A stretch of DNA of 64,000 bases from Pseudoflavonifractor sp050943825 (GCF_050943825.1 NZ_JBMNPX010000006.1:62001-126000), one strand, 5' to 3'; shown: positions 51,069 through 59,840, counted from the stretch's first letter. Notes: generated by a model not told the origin, from the sequence alone. A program made the numbers and translations.

Positions 51069-51111
51069 CACCGGGCGGGCACCCAAAAGGGTGCCCGCCC
51101 GGTGCGGTTTT
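51069..51111 (+). terminator. terminator after the Cys-rich gene
   Basis: A 16-bp perfect stem (51069-51084 with 51089-51104), AAAA loop, then CGGTTTT. On the minus strand no T-run follows, so it serves the plus strand. Confidence 0.88.
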
Positions 51112-51129
51112 GTATGGATATTCCGGTCC

Positions 51130-52359
51130 TTATTCCGTAATGCCCAGCTGTGCGGCCCGCTTGGCCAGAGCCGCGCACAGGCGGTCGATACCGTCCAGGC
51201 TCTTCTGCCGGTCGGCAAACACGCCGTAGATGATGCGCAGGTGGCCGTCGCCCTGGTCGCCGTAGAACTTGCCGTCGTTGACCAGCGTCTTGGCCTCCTC
51301 GGCCAGATAGGCGGTGATCTCGCTGGAGTCGCCCAGGCGGCTGACGTTGACCCAGCCATAGAAGCCGGACTCCATCAGCGCCATGGACACGCCGGGCACC
51401 GCGTTGAACTTCTCATAGGCGTAGCGGCGGCGGAAGTCCTGCTCGGCCACGTACTCCTTGATAAAGGAGGTGTCCTCGTAGGCGGGGATCATGGCCATCT
51501 GGACCATGGTGTTGGCCGCGCCCTGGATATTCACCGCAGTGGCGTACATGGCGTCCATGATCACGTCGTTGGCGAAGATGTAGCCCACCCGGTATCCGCT
51601 CAGAGCCATGCCCTTGGAGCAGGAGCAGACGGTGACGGTGCGCTCCCACATGCCGGGGAGAGAGGCCATGGTGACCATCTCGTGGCCGGGGAACACGGTG
51701 TCCTCAAAGGCCTGGTCGCACACGCAGATGAGGTCGTGCTTGATGATGAACTCGGAGAGCTCGGTCAGCTCCTCCCGGGTGAACACACGGCCGGTGGGGT
51801 TGTTGGGGGAGGAGAGCAGCACCATCTTGGTCTTGGGGGTTACCCGCTTCTCATACTCCTCCACCCGCAGGCGGTAGTTGTCCTCCTCGTAGGTGGGCAC
51901 CTTGACCACCACGCCGTTGAGCAGCTGGGGATCCAGGAAGTTGCTGGGGTAGCTGGGGTCGTGGACCAGCACCTCGTCGCCGGGCTCAATGAAGGGGGTC
52001 ATGGCGAAGTAGAGGCCCACGTCGGAGCCGGGGTTGATGATGATGTTGCGCTGGGGGTCCACCTTGATGTGGTTGTCCCGCTCGATCTTCTTGGCAATGA
52101 CCTCTTTCAGGTCGGCGTTGCCGATGGGCGGGGTGTAGTGGCAGGCGATGCCCTGCTGGATGACCTCCACGCTGCGCTCCAGCACCTTCTGGGGGATGAC
52201 CCGGTCGGGATAGAAGGGGTCGGCCCAGCACATCAGAGTGCCGCCCTCAGCCTGGAGCTTGGACACCGCGTCGCCCACGTCGGCCTTGCCCGCCTTTTCG
52301 GAGAACAGGCCGCCGTCCAGCGTGCGGAAGAGCGGGCGCATCTTGTCTTTAATGCTCAT
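51130..52359 (-). CDS. PLP-dependent class I/II aminotransferase
   Basis: 409 residues. LLSSPNNPTGRVFTREEL, CDQAFEDTVFPGH and the cofactor Lys in VCSCSKGMALSGYRVGY are the class I/II hallmarks. It begins 3 nt after the transporter stop, in the same operon as a permease, a RidA protein and an amidohydrolase. RidA removes reactive enamines made by PLP enzymes, so the operon probably degrades an amino acid or amino-acid derivative. The substrate cannot be read from the sequence. Confidence 0.9.
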   Translation of the reverse strand: MSIKDKMRPLFRTLDGGLFSEKAGKADVGDAVSKLQAEGGTLMCWADPFYPDRVIPQKVLERSVEVIQQGIACHYTPPIGNADLKEVIAKKIERDNHIKVDPQRNIIINPGSDVGLYFAMTPFIEPGDEVLVHDPSYPSNFLDPQLLNGVVVKVPTYEEDNYRLRVEEYEKRVTPKTKMVLLSSPNNPTGRVFTREELTELSEFIIKHDLICVCDQAFEDTVFPGHEMVTMASLPGMWERTVTVCSCSKGMALSGYRVGYIFANDVIMDAMYATAVNIQGAANTMVQMAMIPAYEDTSFIKEYVAEQDFRRRYAYEKFNAVPGVSMALMESGFYGWVNVSRLGDSSEITAYLAEEAKTLVNDGKFYGDQGDGHLRIIYGVFADRQKSLDGIDRLCAALAKRAAQLGITE

Positions 52360-52362
52360 AAA

Positions 52363-53658
52363 TCAGATCACTCCCAGGTGAGCCATGATGATGTTGGCAA
52401 TGGTGGCCAGGGTGGTGGTGACAACGGTCACCACGAACAGGTGCTTGTAGCCCTCCTTGTGGGTCACGCCGCAGTAGGACAGGGTGAGCACGATGGCGCT
52501 GTTGTGGGGCAGAGAGTCAAAGGTAATCTGAGAGATATTGGCGATACGGGTCAGAGCCTCGGGGTTGCCGCCCATGGCCACCAGCTTGTCGGTGAAGTTG
52601 TCCAGCACGAAGGCCAGGCCGCCGGTGGCGCTGCCGGTGAAGCCGGCGATGACGGCGATGCAGACGAACAGCATGATGTAGGGGCTGCCGAAGGAGGCCT
52701 TCTCCAGCAGGCTGAGCAGCAGGTTGTAGCCGGGAACGGAGCCCACCACGGAGGCCAGGCCGCAGATGGCAGCGGTCTGGATGACGGACTGGGAGTTCTT
52801 GGCGCCCTCAGCCAGGGTGTTGACGATCTTGTGGAAGCCCTCGTAGCGCTTCCAGAACATGATGGCCAGCACCACGCAGCCGGTGAACAGGGCAGCCCAG
52901 GCGGGCCAGTGGATCACGTTCAGCAGCACCACCACGATGCCCATGGGGATGAGCAGCAGGAAGGGATTGGGCAGACCCTCGGTGTTCAGGTCCACGTCGT
53001 CCTTGTCGCCCTCGCGGGGGATGAAGCCCTCACCCCGGGCGATGTACTTCTTGCCGGCGTGGTGGAGGTACCACAGGTTGCCGCCGCCCACGATGATGAA
53101 GCCCACAATGGCCATCCAGAAGCCGGCCATGGGGGTGGTGCCGAAGGCGTTGGCGGGGAGGACGATGTTGTTGATGGGCATGCCGGGCAGGGCCTGCATG
53201 GCCACAGCGCCGCCCAGCACGCAGGCGGGGATCAGGCTGCGGGAGATGCCGGCGGCCTTGAAGAAGGCGGCGGCCAGGGGGTACATGGTGAAGATGATGA
53301 CGAACACGTCAATGCCGCCCACGGACATGGCCAGGGTGGCCAGGTAGACGGCGGCCACCGCGCTGGACGGGCCCAGCTTGCGGAACACGCCGCTGGCAAC
53401 GGCCATGGGCAGGCCGGACATCTCCAGCATCTTGCCGAACATCTGGCCGCCCAGGAAGATGGGGAACAGGGCCAGAACCATGTTGGCCACGCCGCCCATG
53501 TACACGTTGGCATAGTTGTCAAATACGCCCACGCCGCCGGTGGCTGCCACCAGAAGGGCCGCCACGGTGGACAGCAGGATCAGAGAATAGCCGCGGATGG
53601 AGCCCAGAATGATCAGGACCAGAGCCGCCACAATACCAATAAAGCTAATAATTTCCAC
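52363..53658 (-). CDS. GntP/CitMHS-type permease
   Basis: 431 residues with 11-12 membrane helices. VLALFPIFLGGQMFGKMLEM, AVAMQALPGMPINNIVLPAN and ITFDSLPHNSAIVLTLSYCG resemble GntP/gluconate-type symporters. It probably imports the organic or amino acid handled by the neighbouring enzymes. Confidence 0.85.
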   Translation of the reverse strand: MEIISFIGIVAALVLIILGSIRGYSLILLSTVAALLVAATGGVGVFDNYANVYMGGVANMVLALFPIFLGGQMFGKMLEMSGLPMAVASGVFRKLGPSSAVAAVYLATLAMSVGGIDVFVIIFTMYPLAAAFFKAAGISRSLIPACVLGGAVAMQALPGMPINNIVLPANAFGTTPMAGFWMAIVGFIIVGGGNLWYLHHAGKKYIARGEGFIPREGDKDDVDLNTEGLPNPFLLLIPMGIVVVLLNVIHWPAWAALFTGCVVLAIMFWKRYEGFHKIVNTLAEGAKNSQSVIQTAAICGLASVVGSVPGYNLLLSLLEKASFGSPYIMLFVCIAVIAGFTGSATGGLAFVLDNFTDKLVAMGGNPEALTRIANISQITFDSLPHNSAIVLTLSYCGVTHKEGYKHLFVVTVVTTTLATIANIIMAHLGVI

Positions 53659-53706
53659 GAAATTCCCGCCTTTCAGATTTTTAATGGGGTGGGATGGGGT
53701 GCCATA

Positions 53707-54087
53707 TTACAGTGCCGCGATTGCCTCAATTTCCACCAGCGCCCCCTTGGGCAGCTTGGCCACCTCCACGGCGCTGCGGGCGGGCTGAACCTCCCCGCAG
53801 AAGAACTGGGCATAGACCTCGTTCATGGCGGCAAAGTCGTCCATGTGCTGGATGAACACGGTGGTCTTGACCACCTTGTCCAGCGAGGTGCCGGCGGCCG
53901 CCAGAATCTGGGACACATTGGTCAGGGACTGTCTGGTCTGATCTGCCACGTTGTCCGCGTCAATGCTGCCGGTGGCCGGGTCAATGGGCAGCTGGCCGGA
54001 GACGAACAGGTAATCTCCCATAACCACCCCCTGGGAATAGGGGCCGATGGCGGCAGGAGCCTTATCGGTGCTGATACGCTTTGTCAT
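53707..54087 (-). CDS. ridA: RidA-family enamine/imine deaminase
   Basis: 126 residues. KAPAAIGPYSQGVVMGDYLF, FVSGQLPIDPATG and the substrate-binding Arg in VQPARSAVEVAKLPKGALVE, the complete RidA pattern. It hydrolyses 2-aminoacrylate-like intermediates. Confidence 0.93.
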   Translation of the reverse strand: MTKRISTDKAPAAIGPYSQGVVMGDYLFVSGQLPIDPATGSIDADNVADQTRQSLTNVSQILAAAGTSLDKVVKTTVFIQHMDDFAAMNEVYAQFFCGEVQPARSAVEVAKLPKGALVEIEAIAAL

Positions 54088-54121
54088 GTTTTCTCTCCTC
54101 TTTTTCCAGTACTTCTGGGGA

Positions 54122-55444
54122 TTAGACCAGGCGCCAGTCGCAGAAGGTACCGCCCTTCATCTCGTAGCCGGGGGCCAGGATGCTGAAGCGGCGGACGTTC
54201 AGGTTGGGCAGGGTGCTCCAGATCAGGCGGCAGTGCTTGGCCACCAGGCGCAGCTTCCGCAGGTCGGAGATGTTCTCGTCTGGCTTGCCCTCCACCACGA
54301 TGAAGTCGCCCATCAGGCCGGGCTTCAGGGTGCCGGTCACGTCCTGCAGGCCGCACAGCTCGGCGCCGTTGGCAGTGGCCGCCTTGATGGCCTCCAGGGG
54401 GGACAGGCCGCACTGGACCAGCAGCTCAATCTCCCGCACCGTGGCGTTGGTGCCGTCCACCGGGTCGGAGGGCAGCAGGTCGGTGCCCACGCAGATCTTG
54501 ACGCCGTGCTTGTGGGCGTAGGTCACGCCCTGGCGGTGGGTCTTGGCAGCCTCGCGGCCCTTCTCCACCTGGTGGGCGGGGCAGCCGTGGGCCAGCAGAT
54601 AGTCGTCGCTGGAGGAGACGGAGAGGGTGGGCACAAAGTAGGTGCCGTGCTCAGCCATCAGCTTGGCAGTCTCCTCGGAGAGGGTGTAGCCGTGCTCCAC
54701 GGAGTCCACGCCCAGAAGGACGGACTGGCGGATGGCCTTGTCGTTGGACAGGTGGGCAAAGCACTTCTTCCCCGCCCGGTGGGCCACGTCCACCACGGCC
54801 TTCACTTCCTCGTCGGTCATCTGCATGTCGCACAGACCCTCGTTGGCGGAGGCCATGCCGCCGGTATACATCATTTTCAGCTGGTCGGCACCCGCAGCCA
54901 GCTGGAGCCGGGCGGCCTTCATGAACTCGTCCACGCCGCTGCACATGACCACCGAGTTCTCCTCGGAGCCGTGGCCGTTGTGGGCCACCAGGCCCTTGCC
55001 GCAGGCGATGATGTTGGGGCCGCAGAGCATGTTCTTGTTGATGGCCTTCTTCAGGCCCACGTCGATATCGTCAGGCAGGGCGGCACTGCGGATGGTGGTG
55101 ACGCCGCAGTCCAGGGCCTCAGCCGCCCGGCGGTAGCTCAGCAGGGTGCGGTAGGGCACGCCGAACTCGTCATAGCTGTTGCCCAGCGCACGGTAGGGCA
55201 GCATCAGATCCAGGTGGACATGGCAGTTGATGAGGCCGGGCAGAATGGTGTGCCCGGACAGGTCGAACACCGCGTCCTCCGGGCCAGCCTTGGCCAGGAT
55301 CTCCTCATTCATCTCGCCCACATACTCCACGACGTCCTCATTGAACTTGTCCTCAATGTTGTCAAAGACATAGAGGCCGTTCTCAATGGCCGGCGCGCCG
55401 GTACCGTCCACGATGCGCACATTCTTCAGATAGGTACGTGACAT
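54122..55444 (-). CDS. metal-dependent amidohydrolase (prolidase/imidazolonepropionase-like)
   Basis: 440 residues. Metal ligands in ILPGLINCHVHLDLM, a central Lys in GADQLKMMYTGG, further His in KKCFAHLSNDKA and SVEHGYTL, and Asp in KICVGTDLLPSD. This is the amidohydrolase subtype that cleaves dipeptide-like or cyclic amides. ATG 55444 is supported by GGGAG 8 nt upstream. First gene of the minus-strand operon 55444-51130. Confidence 0.9.
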   Translation of the reverse strand: MSRTYLKNVRIVDGTGAPAIENGLYVFDNIEDKFNEDVVEYVGEMNEEILAKAGPEDAVFDLSGHTILPGLINCHVHLDLMLPYRALGNSYDEFGVPYRTLLSYRRAAEALDCGVTTIRSAALPDDIDVGLKKAINKNMLCGPNIIACGKGLVAHNGHGSEENSVVMCSGVDEFMKAARLQLAAGADQLKMMYTGGMASANEGLCDMQMTDEEVKAVVDVAHRAGKKCFAHLSNDKAIRQSVLLGVDSVEHGYTLSEETAKLMAEHGTYFVPTLSVSSSDDYLLAHGCPAHQVEKGREAAKTHRQGVTYAHKHGVKICVGTDLLPSDPVDGTNATVREIELLVQCGLSPLEAIKAATANGAELCGLQDVTGTLKPGLMGDFIVVEGKPDENISDLRKLRLVAKHCRLIWSTLPNLNVRRFSILAPGYEMKGGTFCDWRLV

Positions 55445-55518
55445 AAGCAATGCTCCCTTCCAGCTCGTCTGTTGGTTTTTTCCAGTCTCAGTCCATCCGT
55501 TTGTATTTCTATCCACTG

Positions 55519-55557
55519 TAATAAAATTTATTATACGCTGAATTTTCGTCATGTCAA
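55519..55557 (-). promoter_or_regulatory. operon promoter with palindromic operator
   Basis: On the minus strand perfect TTGACA (55557-55552), 16-bp spacer and perfect TATAAT (55535-55530). A perfect palindrome TAATAAA-A-TTTATTA (55519-55533) covers the end of the -10 and the start region, a natural repressor site. The divergent regulator gene at 55696 is the probable source of the repressor. Confidence 0.8.
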
Positions 55558-55631
55558 TAATGGGTTCTCCTGATATGGCCAGTCTGTTTTTGTCGTTTTT
55601 CACCAATCCATCTCTTTTTCTGGAAAAACGC

Positions 55632-55660
55632 TTGTGCGCAATTTTTATTTGTGATATTTT
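55632..55660 (+). promoter_or_regulatory. promoter of the YheO-like regulator
   Basis: TTGTGC (55632-55637), 17-bp spacer, TATTTT (55655-55660), in the AT-rich divergent region. Confidence 0.6.
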
Positions 55661-55695
55661 GATCTATCATGACCCATTCAGGAAAGGGAGACGCT

Positions 55696-56355
55696 ATGGA
55701 ACGGGCGGAAATTGTACTTACCCCTACGGATCGGCTGATTCTGGAGTCCTACCGGGAGCTCGTGTGCGGGCTGGAAGATTATCTGGGCGGCGCATATGAG
55801 ATTGTACTGCACAGTCTGGAGTCAATGGAGCACTCTGTCATCGCCATTGCCAACGGCCACTATACCAACCGGCATGAGGGCTCCCCCATTACAGACCTTG
55901 CTCTTGACATGCTCCGCTCCATTGAGCAGGAGAACGGGAAGAGCTATATCTCCTATTTCGCCCGCAACCGCCGGGGGGAGCCTCTGCGCTCCACCACCAT
56001 TGTGATTTACGGGGAAAACCGGCGGGCCATTGGTCTGCTCTGCATGAATTTTTATCTGAACACCCCCCTGCACAAGGTGATCAGTCACCTGACGGAGAAC
56101 GCGGTGGATGACCGGCCCATGCTGACGGAGACCTTTGTGGACAACGCGGAGGAACTGCTGACCCGGGTTGTGGAGCAGGTCAAGGAGGAGGTGGAGCAGG
56201 ACAGCCACATCCTCCCCTCTCTCAAAAACAAGGAGATCATCAAGCGCTGCAACAGCCAGGGTATCTTCCAGATCAAAAGCGCGGTCACCAGTGTGGCCAA
56301 GCTGCTGAACATCTCAAAAAATACAGTCTATCTCCATCTGAAGTCTCTGGAGTAA
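55696..56355 (+). CDS. YheO/DauR-like PAS-HTH transcriptional regulator
   Basis: 219 residues. The N-terminal YheO-type PAS domain (LESYRELVCGLEDYLGGAYE, IVLHSLESMEHSVIAIANGH, NYFARN-like YISYFARNRRGEPL, TTIVIYGENRRAIGLLCMNF) and C-terminal HTH (FQIKSAVTSVAKLLNISKNT, VYLHLKSLE). The family includes DauR, the repressor of D-arginine catabolism. Divergent placement next to the aminotransferase/amidohydrolase operon suggests it senses that operon's substrate. ATG 55696 is supported by GGGAG 6 nt upstream. Confidence 0.88.
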   Translation: MERAEIVLTPTDRLILESYRELVCGLEDYLGGAYEIVLHSLESMEHSVIAIANGHYTNRHEGSPITDLALDMLRSIEQENGKSYISYFARNRRGEPLRSTTIVIYGENRRAIGLLCMNFYLNTPLHKVISHLTENAVDDRPMLTETFVDNAEELLTRVVEQVKEEVEQDSHILPSLKNKEIIKRCNSQGIFQIKSAVTSVAKLLNISKNTVYLHLKSLE

Positions 56356-56367
56356 GCCCGATTTGAC

Positions 56368-56408
56368 AAAAAAAGTCCCGCCGGTCCGTTGGACCGGCGG
56401 GACTTTTT
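56368..56408. terminator. bidirectional terminator
   Basis: GTCCCGCCGGTCC pairs with GGACCGGCGGGAC around GTT, flanked by A-run and TTTTT, between convergent genes. Confidence 0.95.
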
Positions 56409-56419
56409 ACTGTGGGCGG

Positions 56420-57208
56420 TCAGCCGCCCTGCTTCTCCATGCGCTCCAGAACCAGAGCTGCCTGCTCCCGGGTCAGGGCTGTCCGGGGAGCCGTGCCGTC
56501 AAACAGGCCGCTGGCTTTGGCCGTCTTCCAGGCCTCCTCCGCCCAAGTGCTGACAGGCTGGGCCGCCTGCTCCGCCTGCCATGCCTCCATGGCGGCGCGG
56601 AACATCTGGTTGAATGTCTCCTGGGTCATCTCCGCTTCCCCTCCCTTCATCTCTCTGGCTACATCGGCGCGGAACTGGTCCATACTTTTGCCGTGCTTGG
56701 GGAACCAGTGGCCTACGTCGGCGTGGTTGGAGGCGATGCCCAGAGCGCAGCCCTCCGCGTGATCCACCACCACCCCGGGCTCCAGCGGGTCCAGCCCATA
56801 CCGGGCACAGAGCATGGCGGTCAGCTCCACCGCATTGCGGTACACTGCGGCGAAATAGGCGGCGTTCTTCTCCGGGTCGTAGCCCACCATGGTGCCGCCC
56901 TGGTAGGTGTGGCCGGCGGGCTCCAGAATTTCAAAGCTGATATGGGTGTTGTTGGCGGAGACACCGCCCCCCTTGGGCGCGCCCGCGTGCCAGCCCCGCC
57001 AGTTCCAGGGCAGGGTCTGGATGACCCCGTCCCTGCATACAAAGGCGTGGGCGCAGGCCTCCACCCCCGGCTGGTTCCATTTTTTCAGGAATACCTCCGG
57101 GTCGGGCTGGGCTACGCCGGTGGAGTGGACCATGACTCCCTTGGGAGTGATGGTCCGCCCCGCCTTCCAGCAGTCGCTGCCGGTGAGAATGCGTTCGGTC
57201 AGATTCAT
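56420..57208 (-). CDS. endolysin-like N-acetylmuramoyl-L-alanine amidase
   Basis: 262 residues, no signal peptide. The Amidase_2/PGRP domain has zinc ligands in GVMVHSTGV, VVVDHAEGCALG and HADVGHWFP. The C-terminal 45 residues (WAEEAWKTAKASGLFDGTAP, LTREQAALVLERM) form a single SLH-like module seen on phage endolysins of Clostridia. Lack of export signal and the domain layout suggest a phage lysin, yet no holin or other phage gene is adjacent. GGAGGG precedes the ATG. Confidence 0.87.
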   Translation of the reverse strand: MNLTERILTGSDCWKAGRTITPKGVMVHSTGVAQPDPEVFLKKWNQPGVEACAHAFVCRDGVIQTLPWNWRGWHAGAPKGGGVSANNTHISFEILEPAGHTYQGGTMVGYDPEKNAAYFAAVYRNAVELTAMLCARYGLDPLEPGVVVDHAEGCALGIASNHADVGHWFPKHGKSMDQFRADVAREMKGGEAEMTQETFNQMFRAAMEAWQAEQAAQPVSTWAEEAWKTAKASGLFDGTAPRTALTREQAALVLERMEKQGG

Positions 57209-57409
57209 GTGCTTCCCTCCCCTCCAGAATATGCCGTCCCGCCCCGCTGTGTGGCATGTCCCCGTGCATCAGTCGAAAAAAATCCCGGGACAGCCGTCCC
57301 ATACACCACTTGCAAGGGGTCACCGGCCTGCATTATAATAAGACTGCGGCTGTGCGCACGGAAACGCCGGCCAATCTCCGCCCAGAGGGCGGGCCACAGG
57401 GAGGTCAAC

Positions 57410-58543
57410 ATGGAGAAACGACATTTCGCGTCCATTGGGGAGGACATCTCCCTGCTGGGCTATGGCTGTATGCGCTTTCCCACCCGTAAGAGTGACGGTA
57501 TGATCGCCGTCCGGGAGAGCCGCCGCCTGCTGGAGCGGGCCCACGAGGCAGGAGTCAACTACTTTGACACCGCTTGGAATTACCACAAGGGGGAGAGTGA
57601 GCCCTTCCTGGGGCAGGTGCTCTCCAAGTGGGACCGGAAGAGCTTCCACCTGGCCACCAAGCTGCCCACCTGGCTGGCCAAGTCAGCCTCCGACGCAGAG
57701 GATATTTTCACCCGCCAGCTCCAGCGCTGCCGGGTGGACTACTTTGATTTCTACCTGGCCCACAGCATTACCGCCGAGCACTATGCCACCTTCCAGGCCT
57801 CGGGGGCCTATCAGGTGCTCTCCCACGAGAAGGCCAAGGGCCGCATCCGCCGTCTTGGCTTCTCCTTCCACGACCGGCCCGAGCTGCTGGAGAAGATTCT
57901 GGACGACCACCAGTGGGATTTTGTCCAGCTTCAGCTCAACTACCTGGACTGGGATCTGCAGGACGCCAAGCGCCAGTACGAGATCGTCACCGAGCGGGGC
58001 CTGCCCGTTATCGTGATGGAGCCGGTGCGGGGCGGCGCCCTGGCCAGCCTGACCCCCGACGCCTGCTCCGTGCTGGAGGAGGCCGCACCGGGTAAGAGCG
58101 CCGCCTCCTGGGCCCTTCGGTATGCCGCCTCCCTGCCGGGGGTGATGACCGTGCTGTCCGGCATGTCGGCCATGGAGCAGGTGGAGGACAACATCGCCAC
58201 CATGTCCCCCTTCCAGCCCCTCACGGAGGAGGACCGGGCCGTGCTGGCCAGAGCAGTGGAGGTCTACCGCTCCGCCGGCACCATCCCCTGCACCGGCTGC
58301 CGGTACTGCACCGACTGCCCCAAGCATGTGGACATCCCCCGCATCTTCGCCATCTACAACCAGTTCTGCGTGGACGGCAAAAAGAGCTCCTTCGACAACA
58401 CCTGGGACCTGATTCCCGAGTCCATGCGGCCCGACCAGTGCGTCCGCTGCGGCCAGTGCGTGGACCGCTGCCCCCAGCACATCGCCATCCCCGATCGGAT
58501 TGCGGAGGTGGCTGCTGCCGCCGCCGAGGCCGCCAAGGGCTGA
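57410..58543 (+). CDS. aldo/keto reductase with C-terminal [4Fe-4S] domain
   Basis: 377 residues. AKR barrel with SLLGYGCMRFP, VNYFDTAWNYHKGESE (catalytic Tyr), a Lys in FHLATKLP and a His in FYLAHSI. The C-terminus holds CTGCRYCTDCPKHVDIP and CVRCGQCVDRCPQHIAIP, two ferredoxin-type motifs that suggest electron exchange with ferredoxin. This two-part type is common in anaerobes; the substrate is unknown. ATG 57410 is preceded by GGAGG at 5 nt. Confidence 0.92.
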   Translation: MEKRHFASIGEDISLLGYGCMRFPTRKSDGMIAVRESRRLLERAHEAGVNYFDTAWNYHKGESEPFLGQVLSKWDRKSFHLATKLPTWLAKSASDAEDIFTRQLQRCRVDYFDFYLAHSITAEHYATFQASGAYQVLSHEKAKGRIRRLGFSFHDRPELLEKILDDHQWDFVQLQLNYLDWDLQDAKRQYEIVTERGLPVIVMEPVRGGALASLTPDACSVLEEAAPGKSAASWALRYAASLPGVMTVLSGMSAMEQVEDNIATMSPFQPLTEEDRAVLARAVEVYRSAGTIPCTGCRYCTDCPKHVDIPRIFAIYNQFCVDGKKSSFDNTWDLIPESMRPDQCVRCGQCVDRCPQHIAIPDRIAEVAAAAAEAAKG

Positions 58544-58576
58544 AGTTTTCCACCCTCCGGAGATATTTTGTGGACA

Positions 58577-58623
58577 AAAAGCAGGACGCCCGGCGCACTG
58601 TGCGCGCCGGGCGTCCTGCTTTT
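58577..58623 (+). terminator. terminator of the aldo/keto reductase gene
   Basis: A 20-bp perfect stem (58577-58596 with 58604-58623) with A-run and TTTT flanks, usable in both directions. Confidence 0.94.
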
Positions 58624-58872
58624 GATTTGGAAGAGAGAGGAATAGAAGAGGGAGAAATGAAAAACTCATATTTTATATAGAAACACGGCCAACCGTGTTG
58701 TCTCTGGTCCGCCACAACAGCCCGAGGCGGTATCGGTGGTGTTCCTTTGCTGTGAGGATAAGATACCACGGCCGGGGCGGCAATTGTTGGACGGATTTTA
58801 AATAAGATATGAAGATTATGTAAACACCACCATTTTGTTTTCATTTCGTCTCTCTCAAAAGTGACATTTGTC
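58624..58872. other. intergenic region upstream of the lar promoter
   Basis: About 250 bp with no credible gene. It holds a small ACACGG-CCAA-CCGTGT hairpin (about 58682-58697). A GAGGGAGAAATG start opens only a 7-codon frame (about 58656-58679). Confidence 0.5.
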
Positions 58873-58901
58873 TTGACTGCCTCAAAGCGGTCGTTTATAC
58901 T
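58873..58901 (+). promoter_or_regulatory. promoter of the lar operon
   Basis: TTGACT (58873-58878), 17-bp spacer, TATACT (58896-58901). The start near 58908 gives a 175-nt leader. Confidence 0.88.
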
Positions 58902-58907
58902 GAGAAA

Positions 58908-59082
58908 GTCGGAGGTCAAGCGGCCTCCCTGGGGCCCAGAAGGGCCCCCTTACAGCATTTTTTCCTCTCCCCGGCCCAGCACACGGCAGAGCGCCGCGTA
59001 AGATGTCAGAAGACATGCCCCACTGTGGGTGTGTCTTTTTTTGTTGCTCCGGGCCGGATATTCTTTCCTCAGGAGGATATTT
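58908..59082 (+). promoter_or_regulatory. structured leader with terminator, candidate riboswitch or attenuator
   Basis: In order: a GGAGG/CCTCC hairpin (58911-58928), a GGGGCCC-AGAA-GGGCCCC hairpin (58931-58948), a T-run, a GC-rich stretch, then a terminator stem AGACATGCCC (59011-59020) with GGGTGTGTCT (59027-59036) followed by seven T. The left arm of the terminator can also pair with ATGTC (59003-59007), giving a competing hairpin. A terminator inside a leader, before an intact ribosome site, is the layout of a transcriptional riboswitch or protein-bound attenuator. I cannot match it to a known class. Confidence 0.65.
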
Positions 59083-59835
59083 ATGACCCTTCAGGACTTT
59101 TTCCGCGCAAATCCCAAGGCCGCCCTGGCCTTTTCCGGCGGCACGGACTCGGCCTATCTCCTCTGGGCGGCCAGTCAGTGGGCCGTGGACGTGAAGGCCT
59201 ACTACGTCCACTCCCCCTTCCAGCCCGCCTTTGAGCTCTCCGACGCTAAGCGGCTGGCGGAGGAGCTGCACATGCCCATGACCGTGCTGGAGGCCGACGT
59301 GCTCTCCGTGCCCGGTGCGGCGGCCAACGGCCCCGACCGGTGCTACCACTGCAAGACCGCCCTGTTCACTCTCTTGAAGAACGCGGCCCTGGCCGATGGG
59401 TACACCCTCCTCATCGACGGCACCAACGCCTCGGACGACGCCGGGGACCGGCCCGGTATGCGGGCACTGAAGGAGCTGGCCGTCCGCTCCCCTCTGCGGG
59501 AGTGCAGCGTCACCAAGGCCGAGGTGCGGCAGCGGTCCAAGGATGCGGGGCTCTTCACCTGGGACAAGCCGGCCTACGCCTGCCTGGCCACCCGGGTGCC
59601 CACGGGCACAGCCATCACGCCGGAGGCCCTGACGGCGGTGGAGGGTGCGGAAAACGCCCTGGCCGCCCTGGGCTATCGGGATTTCCGGGTTCGTCTCTTC
59701 CACGGCGCGGCCAAACTTGAGCTGACGGAGGGCGATTTCATGAGAGCGGCAGGTGAGCGTGAGGCGGTCAAAGCCGCCCTTTCCCCCTGGTTCAAGACCG
59801 TACTGCTGGACTGCAATACACGGACGGGAGGCTGA
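59083..59835 (+). CDS. larE: LarE, sulfur transferase for nickel-pincer nucleotide synthesis
   Basis: 250 residues. PP-loop ALAFSGGTDSAYLL (residues 14-27). Three conserved Cys, Cys87 and Cys90 in CYHCK and Cys167 in YACLATR, match the [4Fe-4S]-carrying LarE type, in contrast to the single-Cys sacrificial type of Lactiplantibacillus. It converts the two carboxylates of the LarB product into thiocarboxylates. ATG 59083 follows AGGAGG by 6-7 nt. Confidence 0.94.
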   Translation: MTLQDFFRANPKAALAFSGGTDSAYLLWAASQWAVDVKAYYVHSPFQPAFELSDAKRLAEELHMPMTVLEADVLSVPGAAANGPDRCYHCKTALFTLLKNAALADGYTLLIDGTNASDDAGDRPGMRALKELAVRSPLRECSVTKAEVRQRSKDAGLFTWDKPAYACLATRVPTGTAITPEALTAVEGAENALAALGYRDFRVRLFHGAAKLELTEGDFMRAAGEREAVKAALSPWFKTVLLDCNTRTGG

Positions 59836-59840
59836 CAAAT

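Noticed and set aside
51091..54186. A 1031-codon plus-strand frame across the aminotransferase, permease and RidA genes
   Set aside because: The minus strand encodes three well-conserved families here; the plus frame has no domain, no ribosome site and low-complexity His/Gly/Val content.
58221..58919. A 232-codon minus-strand frame downstream of the aldo/keto reductase
   Set aside because: It crosses a 20-bp terminator stem and the antisense of the Fe-S domain, and shows no family features.
58908..59082. Assignment of the lar leader to the NiCo riboswitch class
   Set aside because: I could not find its conserved junction sequences by eye; only the general terminator layout fits, so no class is claimed.
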